From Echinicola marina (GTDB lineage: Bacteria; Bacteroidota; Bacteroidia; Cytophagales; Cyclobacteriaceae), in NCBI RefSeq assembly GCF_020463795.1, contig NZ_CP080025.1:3345501-3409500 (forward strand): a stretch of 64,000 nt of DNA. Direction: 5' to 3'. The notes under the pieces are model-generated. The model saw only the letters and a list, made by a program, of their open reading frames with translations. It was not told the DNA's origin and did no database searches. Shown piece after piece: positions 42,689-52,427 of this stretch. Position 1 is the first letter of the stretch. Every line of letters starts with the position of its first letter. The position numbers and the translations under genes were made by a program.

Positions 42689-44743
42689 ATGAATTTGAAG
42701 AGAATATATATAATAATATTGTTTGTTTTCACAGGTTTAATTTCTGCTTGTGATGGCGACTATCTGGATTCCAGTCAATATTTTAAAGACAGACTTACAG
42801 AAGAAAAGGTTTTCCAAAGTAAGGTCTATTCGGAAGAATGGCTGGCCAATGTATTTGAGGAGCTAAAAGGAATCAATGCTGATGTAGCCAGTAAGGGTGT
42901 TACTCCCCACAACTTTGCCGATGGCATGTTTTATGGCGATAGGGACAGTGAATATGATCCGTCCAAGAACGAGTTGTCCTACAATATGTTCAGGATGGGA
43001 CAATATGGCGAAAATGATAAGCAGGGTACTTGGACACAATGCTATAGAGGTATACGTAATGCGTCCACCTTTATTCATAATATCTATATGAATACAGAAC
43101 TTTCAAATGCGGAAATAGAGGATTATAGGGGACAGGCACGTTTTGCAAGGGCTTATTTATATTGGTTGTTACTTCGTAAATATGGTCCGATTCCATTATT
43201 ACCGGATGAAGGGTTAGATTATACAGATAGCTATGATGAATTAGCTGTCCCAAGAAGTAGCTATGAAGCTTGTGCTGAATTTATCAGCGAAGAAATGCTG
43301 ATGGCGGCAAAGGAAATGGAGAGGAGAGGAATGGTACGTGGACAGGATGGTTCCGCCCGTCCCTCTGTAGGAGCAGCTTTGGCTACCCGAGCGAAAGTAT
43401 TGATCTATGCGGCGAGTCCCCTGGCGAATGGAAACAACTCGGATTATGCAGCACGTTTGACAGACGATCAAGGTGAGCGACTGCTCTCTGCTGATTATCA
43501 GGAAGAGAAATGGGCAAAAGCGGCAGCAGCTGCCAGGGACGTCCTCGAACTCGGAGTCTATGAACTCTATACGGTGCCTGTTCAGGAAACAGGAGATGAT
43601 GCGACAATTATCCCACCATATGATGAGGATTTCTCGGACAAAAGCTGGCCAGAGGGCTGGGCAAATATTGATCCGGCAAAATCTTACGCCAAGGTGTTTG
43701 ATGGGACCTTATTGCCTTCCGGTAACCCTGAATTGATTTTTACCCGAGGTAATAACCAAGATGGAGAAAGTATAAGAGCCATGGTAGCTCACCAGTTGCC
43801 ACGTTCGGCTACAGGCTGGAATACCCAGGGGCTAACTCAAAAATTGGTTGATGCCTATGCGATGAATGATGGCACTGATATACCTGGAAAGGACAAGGAA
43901 ATCGGTCGTGGAGACGGTTCTGAACGTGTAAGCGGTTTTGTGAGCCAAGAGGATTATGATGCAGGGATGTATAGACCTTTGCGACCAGGTGTTTCTTTGC
44001 AGTATGCCAACAGGGAACCCAGGTTTTATGCTTCTGTGGCCTTTAATGGTAGCTTTTGGACCTTATTGAATGAATCCCAAGAGCGTAACCGTAACCAACA
44101 AGTATTCTACTATCGTGATAACCCTAAAGGAAATGGCTTTAATTCATCGAATGCCTACTGGCTGAGAACCGGTTTTGGGATGAAGAAATATGTACATCCT
44201 AGTGATACTTACGAGGGGGGGAGTTTGGCGAATATTGTTCCTAAAGCCGAACCTGCCATTCGTTATGCGGATATATTGCTGCTCTATGCAGAAGCTTTGA
44301 ATGAATTGGATGGGGCGTATAATATTCCTTCTTGGAACGGTGGAAGTTATAGTATCTCCAGAGATATTGCTGAGATGCAAAGAGGTATTCACCCTGTGCG
44401 TATCCGCGCGGGTGTGCCTGACTATTCAGCAAGTGTATATGCTGATAAGGATGAGCTAAGGAAAAAGTTAAAACGTGAGCGTTTTATTGAGCTTTTAGGA
44501 GAAGGACAGCGCTATTACGATTTGCGTCGTTGGATGGATGCTCCTGTGGAGGAATCTTTGCCAATCTATGGTTGTAATGTGCTGATGAATGAAAATGAAA
44601 GGGACTTATTCCATCAACCTGTGGCCATATGGGCACTTGAAACCACTTTTGCTGATAAGATGTGGTTCTGGCCAATTAGCCATACCGAACTAAAGCGGAA
44701 TAACCGCCTTACTCAGAATCCTGGATGGACTTATAACGATTAA
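42689..44743 (+). CDS. Large SusD-family lipoprotein, PUL 2
   Basis: The 684-residue lipoprotein (LISAC, Cys21) has SusD hallmarks: ARFARAYLYWLLLRKYGPIPLLPDEG, ATRAKVLIYAASPLANGN, RYADILLLYAEALNEL, RFIELLGEGQRYYDLRRWMD and the C-terminal FWPISHTELKRNNRLTQNPGW. It is about 140 residues longer than the PUL 1 SusD, with insertions around residues 280-440. It should bind the unknown PUL 2 substrate at the SusC mouth. Confidence 0.94.
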   Translation: MNLKRIYIIILFVFTGLISACDGDYLDSSQYFKDRLTEEKVFQSKVYSEEWLANVFEELKGINADVASKGVTPHNFADGMFYGDRDSEYDPSKNELSYNMFRMGQYGENDKQGTWTQCYRGIRNASTFIHNIYMNTELSNAEIEDYRGQARFARAYLYWLLLRKYGPIPLLPDEGLDYTDSYDELAVPRSSYEACAEFISEEMLMAAKEMERRGMVRGQDGSARPSVGAALATRAKVLIYAASPLANGNNSDYAARLTDDQGERLLSADYQEEKWAKAAAAARDVLELGVYELYTVPVQETGDDATIIPPYDEDFSDKSWPEGWANIDPAKSYAKVFDGTLLPSGNPELIFTRGNNQDGESIRAMVAHQLPRSATGWNTQGLTQKLVDAYAMNDGTDIPGKDKEIGRGDGSERVSGFVSQEDYDAGMYRPLRPGVSLQYANREPRFYASVAFNGSFWTLLNESQERNRNQQVFYYRDNPKGNGFNSSNAYWLRTGFGMKKYVHPSDTYEGGSLANIVPKAEPAIRYADILLLYAEALNELDGAYNIPSWNGGSYSISRDIAEMQRGIHPVRIRAGVPDYSASVYADKDELRKKLKRERFIELLGEGQRYYDLRRWMDAPVEESLPIYGCNVLMNENERDLFHQPVAIWALETTFADKMWFWPISHTELKRNNRLTQNPGWTYND

Positions 44744-44759
44744 TTTAAAAAGCATTATC

Positions 44760-45743
44760 ATGAATAAATCATATATGTCGTTTCTTCTGCTCACGCTGAT
44801 TATCATCTGCAGCTCTTGCAATGATGAGTGGACGGAAGAACAATTTGAAAATTATATCTCATTCAAGGCTCCCTTGACCAATGAAGGGGTATGTGATATC
44901 TATATCCGTTATAGGGGAGAGGAAAAGACCACCTTCCAGCAACCACTGATCGTGAGTGGGTCTACGACCAACGGTAAAGACAGGACAGTGCACGTAGCGG
45001 TGGATTCCGATACCTTGGAAGTGCTGAATTACGAGCACTTTCAGAATCGAGAGAACTTTTATTATAGAGAACTGAATAGTGAGTACTATTCCATTCCTTC
45101 CACAGTGGATATTAAAGCTGGTGAGAATACTGCTTTGATGCCTATCGATTTTACGCTAAAAGATATTGATATGGTTGAGAAATGGGTACTTCCCATCAAT
45201 ATTGAGGATGATCCAGCCAATAGCTATATCCCCAATCCGCGTAAATATTATCGCAAAGCTATTTTGCGTATTCATCCATTCAATGACTACTCCGGTAGTT
45301 ACAGTGGAACTGCACTGAAAACCACCATGGAAGGTTATGAAGATGAAACGCCGATTGTAAAAGAGGAAATCCGAGGCTATGTAGTAGATGAAAATACCAT
45401 TTTCTTCTACGCAGGTAATATCGATGAAGATCGTCAAGATCGCCGCAACTATAAAGTTTACGCTACCTTCAATACGAATGGGGGAGTGACTTTCCATTCG
45501 GATAATCCTGAAATGAAGTTCCAGGTCAATAAGGACGCAAGTTACACCATAACTGAGCAGATGGATGAAGTTCGTCCATATCTTTTATACCGTTATATTA
45601 CCATCAATAATATTGATTACCAATTTTCAGATTATACCATGGTGCCCAATGTCGATATCAACTATAAGGTGAAGGGTTCATTGATTTTAGAGCGTCAGTT
45701 GAACACCCAAATCCCTGATGAAGACCAGGCGATAGAGTGGTAA
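44760..45743 (+). CDS. DUF4973/DUF4361-type lipoprotein, PUL 2
   Basis: The 327-residue protein is a lipoprotein (ICSSC, Cys20). The N-terminal half (EEQFENYISFKAPLTNEGVCDIYIRY) is an Ig-like strand domain, and the C-terminal half (HPFNDYSGSYSGTALKT...NYKVYATFNTNGGVTFHSDNPEMKF) resembles DUF4361. Such proteins occur after SusD in many PULs and are thought to be surface glycan-binding proteins. It starts 16 bases after the SusD stop, so it is co-transcribed. Confidence 0.75.
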   Translation: MNKSYMSFLLLTLIIICSSCNDEWTEEQFENYISFKAPLTNEGVCDIYIRYRGEEKTTFQQPLIVSGSTTNGKDRTVHVAVDSDTLEVLNYEHFQNRENFYYRELNSEYYSIPSTVDIKAGENTALMPIDFTLKDIDMVEKWVLPINIEDDPANSYIPNPRKYYRKAILRIHPFNDYSGSYSGTALKTTMEGYEDETPIVKEEIRGYVVDENTIFFYAGNIDEDRQDRRNYKVYATFNTNGGVTFHSDNPEMKFQVNKDASYTITEQMDEVRPYLLYRYITINNIDYQFSDYTMVPNVDINYKVKGSLILERQLNTQIPDEDQAIEW

Positions 45744-45816
45744 TAAAGCGCAGCAGCGATACGGTTTAAATTGGGCTTGTACCCAGAAAGTATTGTGAAC
45801 TTTAAATCTAAAAATT

Positions 45817-47286
45817 ATGCAAATAAATATGATAAATATAAAATGGGGCCGCTATACACTGAACTTGGTGTTGGCCTTGCTAATTGGGCTATTTTATAGC
45901 TGTCAAGTTGAGGAAGAAGGGCTTGATATAGGAGAGGCCTTTGATCCATCCCAACCTGTAGTGGTGTCCAATTTCACACCTTCTTCTGGAGGGGCAGGAC
46001 AGCGACTTGTTATTTATGGTAAGAACTTCGGAAATGATAAAGATATCGTTTCGGTATTTATAGGTGGAAAAGAAGCCACAGTAATCAACGTAAAAGGGGA
46101 TGCCTTATACTGCTTGGTTCCCAGACAAGCTTTTGGAGGTGAAATAGAAGTACGTGTAGGAGGCGAGGGCCGAGAGGTTACGGGAAATTCCAGCAAGGAT
46201 TTTAACTATCAGCGAAAAATGGTTGTGTCCACTTTGGTAGGATATAAAAACGACCGTGGAGATGAACCCTGGAAAGATGGTAAATTTAAGGCCGATGACC
46301 CAATTGATATGGCAAGTGGTTTTTGGGAGCCCTCTTTTTTCAAATTTGATCCACTCAATCCTAAGCACCTATGGGCTGTATTTGATTTCAATAATGGATT
46401 GTATTTGATCGATTTGGAAGATAGTACGGTAACCAAAAAACGTTCTGATTTTGATCGGCCAAGAAGTATTGATTTTACCCTTGATGGCCAGTATATGATC
46501 ATTGCCGAAGATAGAGGCGGAGAAAATGACCGGGCGACCTACCGATTGTCCCGTGATAAAGATTGGCAGGACAGGGAAGTAATGACCAGGTACAGACAGT
46601 GTAATGGAGCTGCTGTCCACCCTATCAATGGAGAGCTTTATTTCAACAGTTATGAGAAAGGCCAGTTTTTCCGTTTTGACCTGAACAAGTATTTCAGCGA
46701 AGGATTGGGAGTCAAAGATTACGAGACCTTGTTTGTAGTACAAGATCCAGGATGGGAGTACAAGATATTTATGCATCCTACGGGCAATTATGCATATATC
46801 ATGGTCATCAACCAGCACTATATTCTTCGAGTAGATTATAATTGGGAGAAGAAACAGTTTAATCAACCTTATCTGGTCTGCGGTCAGTTAAGAGGAGCAG
46901 GTTACCAAGATGGTGTAGGTTCTGATGTTCGCCTAAGAAACCCCTATCAAGGCGTGTTTGTGAAAAACGAAGAATATGCGGCTGAGGGCAAACCAGATGA
47001 ATATGATTTCTATTTTACAGACCAGTATAACCATTGTATCCGTAAGCTGAGCCCACAAGGTAGTGTGACCACATTTGCCGGTAGGGGAAGTTCTAGTATC
47101 AATCCTGACCCATGGGGTTATGTAGATGGCGATTTGAGGGAAGAAGCCAGGTTTGATAGACCATCTGGTCTTGCCTACAGTGAAGAGGATAAAGCCTTCT
47201 ATGTCGGTGATCAGATGAATCATAGGATTCGTAAGATTGCTCTTGAGGAGATGGACGAAGAGGAGTCAGGTGAAGAAGAAGACTAA
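45817..47286 (+). CDS. IPT/TIG plus NHL-like beta-propeller lipoprotein, PUL 2
   Basis: The 489-residue protein has a lipoprotein signal (LFYSC, Cys29), an IPT/TIG Ig-like domain (about 48-128: VVVSNFTPSSGGAGQRLVIYGKNFG) and then repeats of an NHL-type propeller (FFKFDPLNPKHLWAVFDF, GAAVHPINGELYFNSY, DFYFTDQYNHCIRKLS, FDRPSGLAYSEEDKAFYVGDQMNHRIRKI). It ends in an acidic tail. Such IPT/NHL proteins are typical auxiliary surface proteins of PULs, probably for binding glycan or glycoprotein. A strong terminator follows. Confidence 0.8.
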   Translation: MQINMINIKWGRYTLNLVLALLIGLFYSCQVEEEGLDIGEAFDPSQPVVVSNFTPSSGGAGQRLVIYGKNFGNDKDIVSVFIGGKEATVINVKGDALYCLVPRQAFGGEIEVRVGGEGREVTGNSSKDFNYQRKMVVSTLVGYKNDRGDEPWKDGKFKADDPIDMASGFWEPSFFKFDPLNPKHLWAVFDFNNGLYLIDLEDSTVTKKRSDFDRPRSIDFTLDGQYMIIAEDRGGENDRATYRLSRDKDWQDREVMTRYRQCNGAAVHPINGELYFNSYEKGQFFRFDLNKYFSEGLGVKDYETLFVVQDPGWEYKIFMHPTGNYAYIMVINQHYILRVDYNWEKKQFNQPYLVCGQLRGAGYQDGVGSDVRLRNPYQGVFVKNEEYAAEGKPDEYDFYFTDQYNHCIRKLSPQGSVTTFAGRGSSSINPDPWGYVDGDLREEARFDRPSGLAYSEEDKAFYVGDQMNHRIRKIALEEMDEEESGEEED

Positions 47287-47330
47287 AAATCAGCCTTGAT
47301 ACTGTTTTAATGAAAGGTATCATCAAATTC

Positions 47331-47370
47331 ATAAAGCCTTTTGGGGTGGTTTTTCCCCAAAAGGCTTTAT
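47331..47370. terminator. Strong intrinsic terminator after the PUL 2 SusCD block
   Basis: ATAAAGCCTTTTGGGG (47331-47346) and CCCCAAAAGGCTTTAT (47355-47370) form a 16-base perfect stem with an 8-base loop. It ends the susC-susD-DUF4361-IPT operon and separates it from the two enzyme genes. Confidence 0.88.
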
Positions 47371-47646
47371 CTATGAATGCGTGTTTTGTACATGAATTTG
47401 GAGATTGAACAAGGGATATGAATGTATTTCAAGCCCTAAAAACAAACCATTAATTAGAAAAAATATCCATCAATTAACTAAAACTATTATTTAGAACGGC
47501 TGTGCTGTCAGGGAGTATTTATAGAAGATGAGATTAGAATCAAATCATTTACAAAGATTTCAATTTTGTGGAGATTGTTTTCCTTTTTCAAATTACCAAA
47601 GCTTCTTTTGTGGACAGTAAGTAGTGCCTTTTAGAAAATTAAACCT
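47371..47646. other. Leader of the glutaminase-A-like gene
   Basis: No ORF. CTAAAACTATTATTTAG (47478-47494) has the same CTAAA/TTTAG arms as the sigma-leader palindromes but a 7-base spacer, so it is at most a weak relative. With the terminator, the gene-free interval is 47287-47646. Confidence 0.35.
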
Positions 47647-50121
47647 ATGAAACGAGTAAAAAGAGTAAAGCAAGCAATTGCAAAGATCACCTTGGGTTTG
47701 GGCTTAATGATAGGTACGGAGACTTTGGCGCAGGATGCGCTTAGGGCACCGGCCTATCCATTGATTACCCATAATCCCAATCTAAGTATCTGGTCGATGA
47801 ACGACCAGCTAAACCAAGAATCTCCAAAACATTGGACAACAGCCGAACATGGGCTTTTGGGGCTGATAAAGGTGGATGGGAAACCCTATCGCTTTTTAGG
47901 CAAAGAATCCAAGGTATTCAATGCCGTGCTTCCTACTACTGATCAGCGTGACTATAGTATGCGCTATACTGAAAAAGCCCCCAAACCCGGATGGGAACAA
48001 GTAAGTTTTGATGACAGTGCATGGGAAAAAGGAAAGGCTCCTTTTACAGATCGCCGTGATGTGGATGGTACTTTTTGGAAAACTGATGATCTATGGTTGA
48101 GAAGAAGTTTTGATCTGAAGGACAGTGAAAACTTGGAAGAACTATTCCTGAAGATTAGGCATGATGACAATATCAAGGTTTATCTCAATGGACAACAAGT
48201 CTATCAATTGAAAGGATTTATTCATCGCTATGATTATATAGAAATTCCCCAAAACATTAAAAAAAGCCTTAAAGAAAAAGGCAATGTGTTGGCAGTGCAT
48301 ATTAGAAATACAGGTGGTGGAAGATGGTTGGATCTAGGATTGGCAGAAGGAGTGGTCCAGCCTGAAATGGAGCAGCTGACTGCAGCTGTGCAGACAGGAG
48401 TCCATCTTTCAGCCACCCAAACCCAGTATGAATTTGATTGTGGTGATGTAGCCTTGACCGTGAATTTCATGTCTCCTCTGCTATTGGATGACCTGGACCT
48501 TCTGGCAAGGCCGATTTCTTATATTACCACGGAAGTCAAAAGCAAAGATGGCAAAGACCATGATGTCCAGATTGCCCTTGGCGTGTCTTCAGATTTGGCG
48601 GTCCACCAGCCTAGCCAAGAAGTTGCTGCTTCTAGGTATCAGGATGGGGAATTGGATATCATGAAAGCAGGCACGGTTGAGCAAAATGTTTTAGGAAGAA
48701 AGGGAGATGATGTGCGCATTGACTGGGGTCATTTGTATGTGGCTACTGTAAAAAGTGAAAATACCCAGCATTGGTTAAATAGCGGTGGCAATATATTGGG
48801 AACTTGGGATAAAAGCCATTCTACAAGTCAAGACCTTCAGTCTAGGGGGATCATGTTGAATACAACAGTGGATATGGGGAATATTGGTTCCAAAGCGAAG
48901 GAGCAATTGTTTTTGCTTGGTTATGACGAAGAACTCGCTATTCAGTATTTCGGGAAAGACCTGAAGCCTTGGTGGAAAACCGCTGAAGGTGGAAGTTTTG
49001 AAGCTTTATTAGGAAAAGCAGCAGATGAGTATAGAAGCATTGCTAAGCGATGTGAAGCTTTTGATAAAAAGATGTACAAAGAAACGCTAAAAGCCGGCGG
49101 AGAGAAATATGCAGATATGTGTGTTTTGGCCTATCGTCAGGCCATAGCTGCCCATACCTTAGTGGAAAGTCCAGAAGGGGAATTGCTGTTCATGTCCAAA
49201 GAAAACAATAGTAATGGTTCCATCAATACCGTGGATGTTACCTATCCTTCAGCCCCACTTTTCCTGCATTATAATCCGGATTTGATGAAAGGGATGCTGA
49301 ATGGGATATTTCATTATTCAGAAAGTGGCAGGTGGAAGAAACCTTTTCCTGCCCATGATCTAGGTACCTACCCAATAGCTAACGGACAAACTTACGGGGA
49401 AGACATGCCGGTGGAAGAGGCTGGTAATATGCTCCTGTTGACAGCAGCAATAGTGGATCAGGAAAATGATCCTGCTTATGCCAAAAAGCATTGGGAGGTA
49501 TTGACCGTTTGGGCAGAGTACCTGAGGAAAAGTGGCTTTGATCCCGCTAATCAGCTTTCTACAGATGATTTTGCAGGCCATTTGGCAAGGAATGCCAATC
49601 TTTCTGTTAAAGCTATATTGGCATTGGCCGCTTATGGGAAAATGGCCGGAACGATGGGAGAAAAAGATGTCGAGGCGGATTATATCAATGAAGCTAGGGA
49701 AATGGCCAAAAAATGGATGAAGTTGGCCGATGACGGTGACCATTATTCCTTGGCTTTTGAAACACCAGGCACTTGGAGTGAAAAGTATAATTTGGTTTGG
49801 GATGAAATCCTGGACTTAAATGTATTTCCTGAAGAAGTGGCTGATAAGGAAATTGCTTATTATCTGACCAAGCAGGAGAAATATGGCTTGCCTCTGGACA
49901 GTAGAAAAACCTATTCCAAATCAGATTGGGTATTTTGGACAGCTTCCTTGGCTGATAATGAGGCCGATTTCAAGGCTTTAATTGCTCCTATGTGGAAATA
50001 TGCCAATGAAACCCAAAACAGGGTGCCTATTAGTGATTGGCACGAAACTACGGACGCCCATGTGATGAATTTCAGGGCCAGGTCTGTAGTAGGAGGTTAT
50101 TTTATCAAATTGCTTTATTAA
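47647..50121 (+). CDS. Glutaminase A-like six-hairpin enzyme (DUF4964/5127/4965 type)
   Basis: The 824-residue exported protein (signal to about 29, ...TETLAQ) matches the DUF4964-DUF5127-DUF4965-DUF1793 architecture: APAYPLITHNPNLSIWS with WTTAEHGLLGLIKVDGK at the start, SPLLLDDLDLLARPISYITTEV, then the helical-barrel part VLAYRQAIAAHTLV, SKENNSNGSINTVDVTYPSAPLFL and DDFAGHLARNANLSVKAILAL. A jelly-roll-like insert (about residues 105-235: PGWEQVSFDDSAW...IKVYLNGQQVY) sits between the first two domains. The name comes from fungal glutaminase A, but the fold is glycosidase-like and many Bacteroidota members lie in PULs, so a sugar hydrolase is equally possible. It is probably the main enzyme of PUL 2. 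Confidence 0.8.
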   Translation: MKRVKRVKQAIAKITLGLGLMIGTETLAQDALRAPAYPLITHNPNLSIWSMNDQLNQESPKHWTTAEHGLLGLIKVDGKPYRFLGKESKVFNAVLPTTDQRDYSMRYTEKAPKPGWEQVSFDDSAWEKGKAPFTDRRDVDGTFWKTDDLWLRRSFDLKDSENLEELFLKIRHDDNIKVYLNGQQVYQLKGFIHRYDYIEIPQNIKKSLKEKGNVLAVHIRNTGGGRWLDLGLAEGVVQPEMEQLTAAVQTGVHLSATQTQYEFDCGDVALTVNFMSPLLLDDLDLLARPISYITTEVKSKDGKDHDVQIALGVSSDLAVHQPSQEVAASRYQDGELDIMKAGTVEQNVLGRKGDDVRIDWGHLYVATVKSENTQHWLNSGGNILGTWDKSHSTSQDLQSRGIMLNTTVDMGNIGSKAKEQLFLLGYDEELAIQYFGKDLKPWWKTAEGGSFEALLGKAADEYRSIAKRCEAFDKKMYKETLKAGGEKYADMCVLAYRQAIAAHTLVESPEGELLFMSKENNSNGSINTVDVTYPSAPLFLHYNPDLMKGMLNGIFHYSESGRWKKPFPAHDLGTYPIANGQTYGEDMPVEEAGNMLLLTAAIVDQENDPAYAKKHWEVLTVWAEYLRKSGFDPANQLSTDDFAGHLARNANLSVKAILALAAYGKMAGTMGEKDVEADYINEAREMAKKWMKLADDGDHYSLAFETPGTWSEKYNLVWDEILDLNVFPEEVADKEIAYYLTKQEKYGLPLDSRKTYSKSDWVFWTASLADNEADFKALIAPMWKYANETQNRVPISDWHETTDAHVMNFRARSVVGGYFIKLLY

Positions 50122-50152
50122 AAAGACCTGGATAATTCTAATAGAAAAAGCT

Positions 50153-50845
50153 ATGAACATCAAAAGACTAAGCCTAGCCCTTGTAATGAGTAGCATGACT
50201 GTATTTGGGCTATACGCCAAAGGAGAAGTAGAGGACAAAGAGGTTATTAAAAAGGGCAAGTATACCTTGACTTTTATCAATCAAGATCACGATTTGGATG
50301 AGACTGTGAAGGAAGGGTTGATCAAAACCTTTTTTAAGGTCTACCCGAAGATGGTCAAAGACTTCAACCATGAGGCAACTAAATTGGTCACAGTGACGAT
50401 TGATACAGCCTATAATGGGGTGGCCTATGCCCATAATGGGAAGATTACTATCGCTTCGCAGTGGTTGGACAAAAAGCCTGAAGATCTGGATGTAATCACC
50501 CATGAGGGGATGCATTTAGTGCAGGCATATCCCGGAGGATCTGGTCCAGGCTGGCTTACTGAGGGAATAGCTGATTATGTTCGTTATGCCTATGGTGTGG
50601 ATAATGAGGGTGCTGGCTGGTCCTTACCTGATTTTGATAGCAAGCATCATTATAAGAACAGCTATAGAATCACAGCCAGATTTTTGCTTTGGATCAACCA
50701 GAATTTTGAAGGGGATTTTGTCAAGCGTATGGATGAAAAAATGCGAAACAAGGAATATACGGCATCGCTTTGGAATTTGTACACGGGCAAGTCCCTAGAA
50801 GAGCTCTGGGAAGAATATGCCAATGATCCTAAAGTGAAAATATGA
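50153..50845 (+). CDS. Basic secretory protein-family metallopeptidase
   Basis: The 230-residue exported protein (signal to about 22) has a zinc-peptidase HExxH motif, HEGMH (117-121), followed by GWLTEGIADYVRYAYG whose Glu could be the third ligand. These are the hallmarks of the plant-type basic secretory protein (BSP) family, also found in Bacteroidota PULs. It follows the glutaminase-A-like gene by 31 bases and is probably co-transcribed, hinting that the substrate includes peptide or glycoprotein. Proteolytic activity of bacterial members is not firmly established. Confidence 0.82.
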   Translation: MNIKRLSLALVMSSMTVFGLYAKGEVEDKEVIKKGKYTLTFINQDHDLDETVKEGLIKTFFKVYPKMVKDFNHEATKLVTVTIDTAYNGVAYAHNGKITIASQWLDKKPEDLDVITHEGMHLVQAYPGGSGPGWLTEGIADYVRYAYGVDNEGAGWSLPDFDSKHHYKNSYRITARFLLWINQNFEGDFVKRMDEKMRNKEYTASLWNLYTGKSLEELWEEYANDPKVKI

Positions 50846-50857
50846 TTTTTTGATAAG

Positions 50858-50900
50858 ATCTAATTCATGGCCGGAATTTCAGTCTGGCCATGAATTAGAT
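50858..50900. terminator. Intrinsic terminator after PUL 2
   Basis: ATCTAATTCATGGCC (50858-50872) and GGCCATGAATTAGAT (50886-50900) form a 15-base perfect stem with a 13-base loop just after the BSP gene. Confidence 0.85.
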
Positions 50901-51238
50901 TTGATAATCCACTATGATGTCAGTATGCATAAAACCTTTGTTCTTTTCTCCCTTTTCCTTAAGTACTTTTCTAAGATTATTTTTTTATTAATTTTGCTTT
51001 AATAAAAATACCAAAATCTCATTTTTGAAAATAACCAATGAAAATTGCACAGATTTTGGGTAAGTCTTAATAAGGATGTTTTGTGAGCGACTTTAAGTTG
51101 TGCAGCTTAAAGGATGTTGATTATCCTTTTATTAAGTTTTTTGAGAATATTTAGAAATGAGCTGTAGCGGTATCATTTTTATCTACGTCTTGTTGAGGTA
51201 TTGGCAGACGAACCAACAAACCACAAATTACTAATCAC
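50901..51238. other. Leader of the plus-strand glycosyltransferase
   Basis: No ORF. TAATTTTG (50989-50996) fits a -7 element, but no TTG is at a suitable distance. Otherwise AT-rich sequence without clear structure. Confidence 0.4.
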
Positions 51239-52402
51239 ATGAGAATTGGATTTGATGCAAAGCGAGCTTTTAAGAATTTTACAGGATTGGGCAATTATAG
51301 CCGGTTTATCCTGAAATCGCTAAGTGATAATTTTCCAACAAACAAATACTTTTTATTTACGACTAACTATAATCGTAAAAGTGAGGAAATAGCGATCGCT
51401 TGCAGTAATCCCAATCAGAAAATCGTATTGCCAAATGATATGTGGAAGTTGCCCGTGTTGTCTGGAGCATGGAGGAGTGTGTTTCAAGGCATCAAACATC
51501 TGGATAATCAATTGGAGATTTTCCATGGACTGAGCAATGAAATTCCCTTTATCAAGAACAAATCGACCAAATATGTGGTAACAGTACATGACCTATTATT
51601 CTGTAGGTATCCTGAATTATTTAATCCCATCGATGTACAGATCTATAAATTAAAAATGGAAAGATCCTGCCGAGAGGCAGATCAAGTAATTGCCATCAGT
51701 CATCAGACCAAGGAGGATCTGGTGAACTTTTTGGGGATAGATGCCCAGAAAATACAAGTGGTTTATCAGGGCTATCATGAAAACTATAATAGAGAGGTGA
51801 CAGCTGAGCAGTTGAGGTTGGTCAAGAGAAAGTATGGTCTACCGAATAAGTATTTGTTTTTTGTAAGTACGATAGAAAAAAGAAAAAATGTCCAGTTGAT
51901 CCTCAAAGCCATGAAGCAGCGGCCTGATTGGAAGCTGCCTCTGGTAGTTGTTGGAAGAGCGACATCGTATATAAGTACTTTGAAAGCGATGGTAGAAGAA
52001 TATGGTTTGCAGGATAGGGTGATTTTTCTGCATCATGTCTCTTTTGAAGACCTGCCAGCCATGTACAAATTGGCCCATGTGTTTATCTATCCTTCTTATT
52101 TTGAGGGGTTTGGGATACCGATTATAGAGGCCCAAAGGATGGGGACACCAGTGATCACCAGTACGGGGTCTTGTTTCCATGAAGCAGGGGGAGAAGGGGC
52201 GCTCTATGGGGATCCAGATGATCCATCAGCATTGGTCCAGCACCTAGAAAGTCTTTCTAGGGAGGACATTCGTGCAGAATTTATAGACAAGGGGTTTAAA
52301 AATATTGCGAGGTTTGACCAAAGTATTATTTCCAGGGATATCATGAATGTCTATCAACAGGTATTGGAAACCTGCCCTGCCAAGCCCGCTTTGGTGACAT
52401 AA
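51239..52402 (+). CDS. GT4-family glycosyltransferase
   Basis: The 387-residue cytoplasmic enzyme is a GT-B fold GT4 transferase: MRIGFDAKRAFKNFTGLGNYSR at the N-terminus, TVHDLLFCRYPELFN, then NKYLFFVSTIEKRKN and the EX7E motif EGFGIPIIE in the C-terminal donor-binding domain. It resembles mannosyl/galactosyl transferases of surface glycan synthesis; donor and acceptor are unknown. It faces the minus-strand glycan cluster, with a small lipoprotein gene in between. Confidence 0.88.
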   Translation: MRIGFDAKRAFKNFTGLGNYSRFILKSLSDNFPTNKYFLFTTNYNRKSEEIAIACSNPNQKIVLPNDMWKLPVLSGAWRSVFQGIKHLDNQLEIFHGLSNEIPFIKNKSTKYVVTVHDLLFCRYPELFNPIDVQIYKLKMERSCREADQVIAISHQTKEDLVNFLGIDAQKIQVVYQGYHENYNREVTAEQLRLVKRKYGLPNKYLFFVSTIEKRKNVQLILKAMKQRPDWKLPLVVVGRATSYISTLKAMVEEYGLQDRVIFLHHVSFEDLPAMYKLAHVFIYPSYFEGFGIPIIEAQRMGTPVITSTGSCFHEAGGEGALYGDPDDPSALVQHLESLSREDIRAEFIDKGFKNIARFDQSIISRDIMNVYQQVLETCPAKPALVT

Positions 52403-52427
52403 GAAAGAAAATCAAATTTTTATAGAT

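Noticed and set aside
47478-47494. CTAAAACTATTATTTAG as a third sigma-type operator
   Set aside because: The spacer is 7 instead of 4 bases, so a dimeric regulator of the CTAAA-N4-TTTAG type would not fit it well.
7229-47500. Shared 14-base string TTATTTAGAACGGC at 7231-7244 and 47487-47500
   Set aside because: Matches of this length are expected by chance in 64 kb, and the flanks differ.
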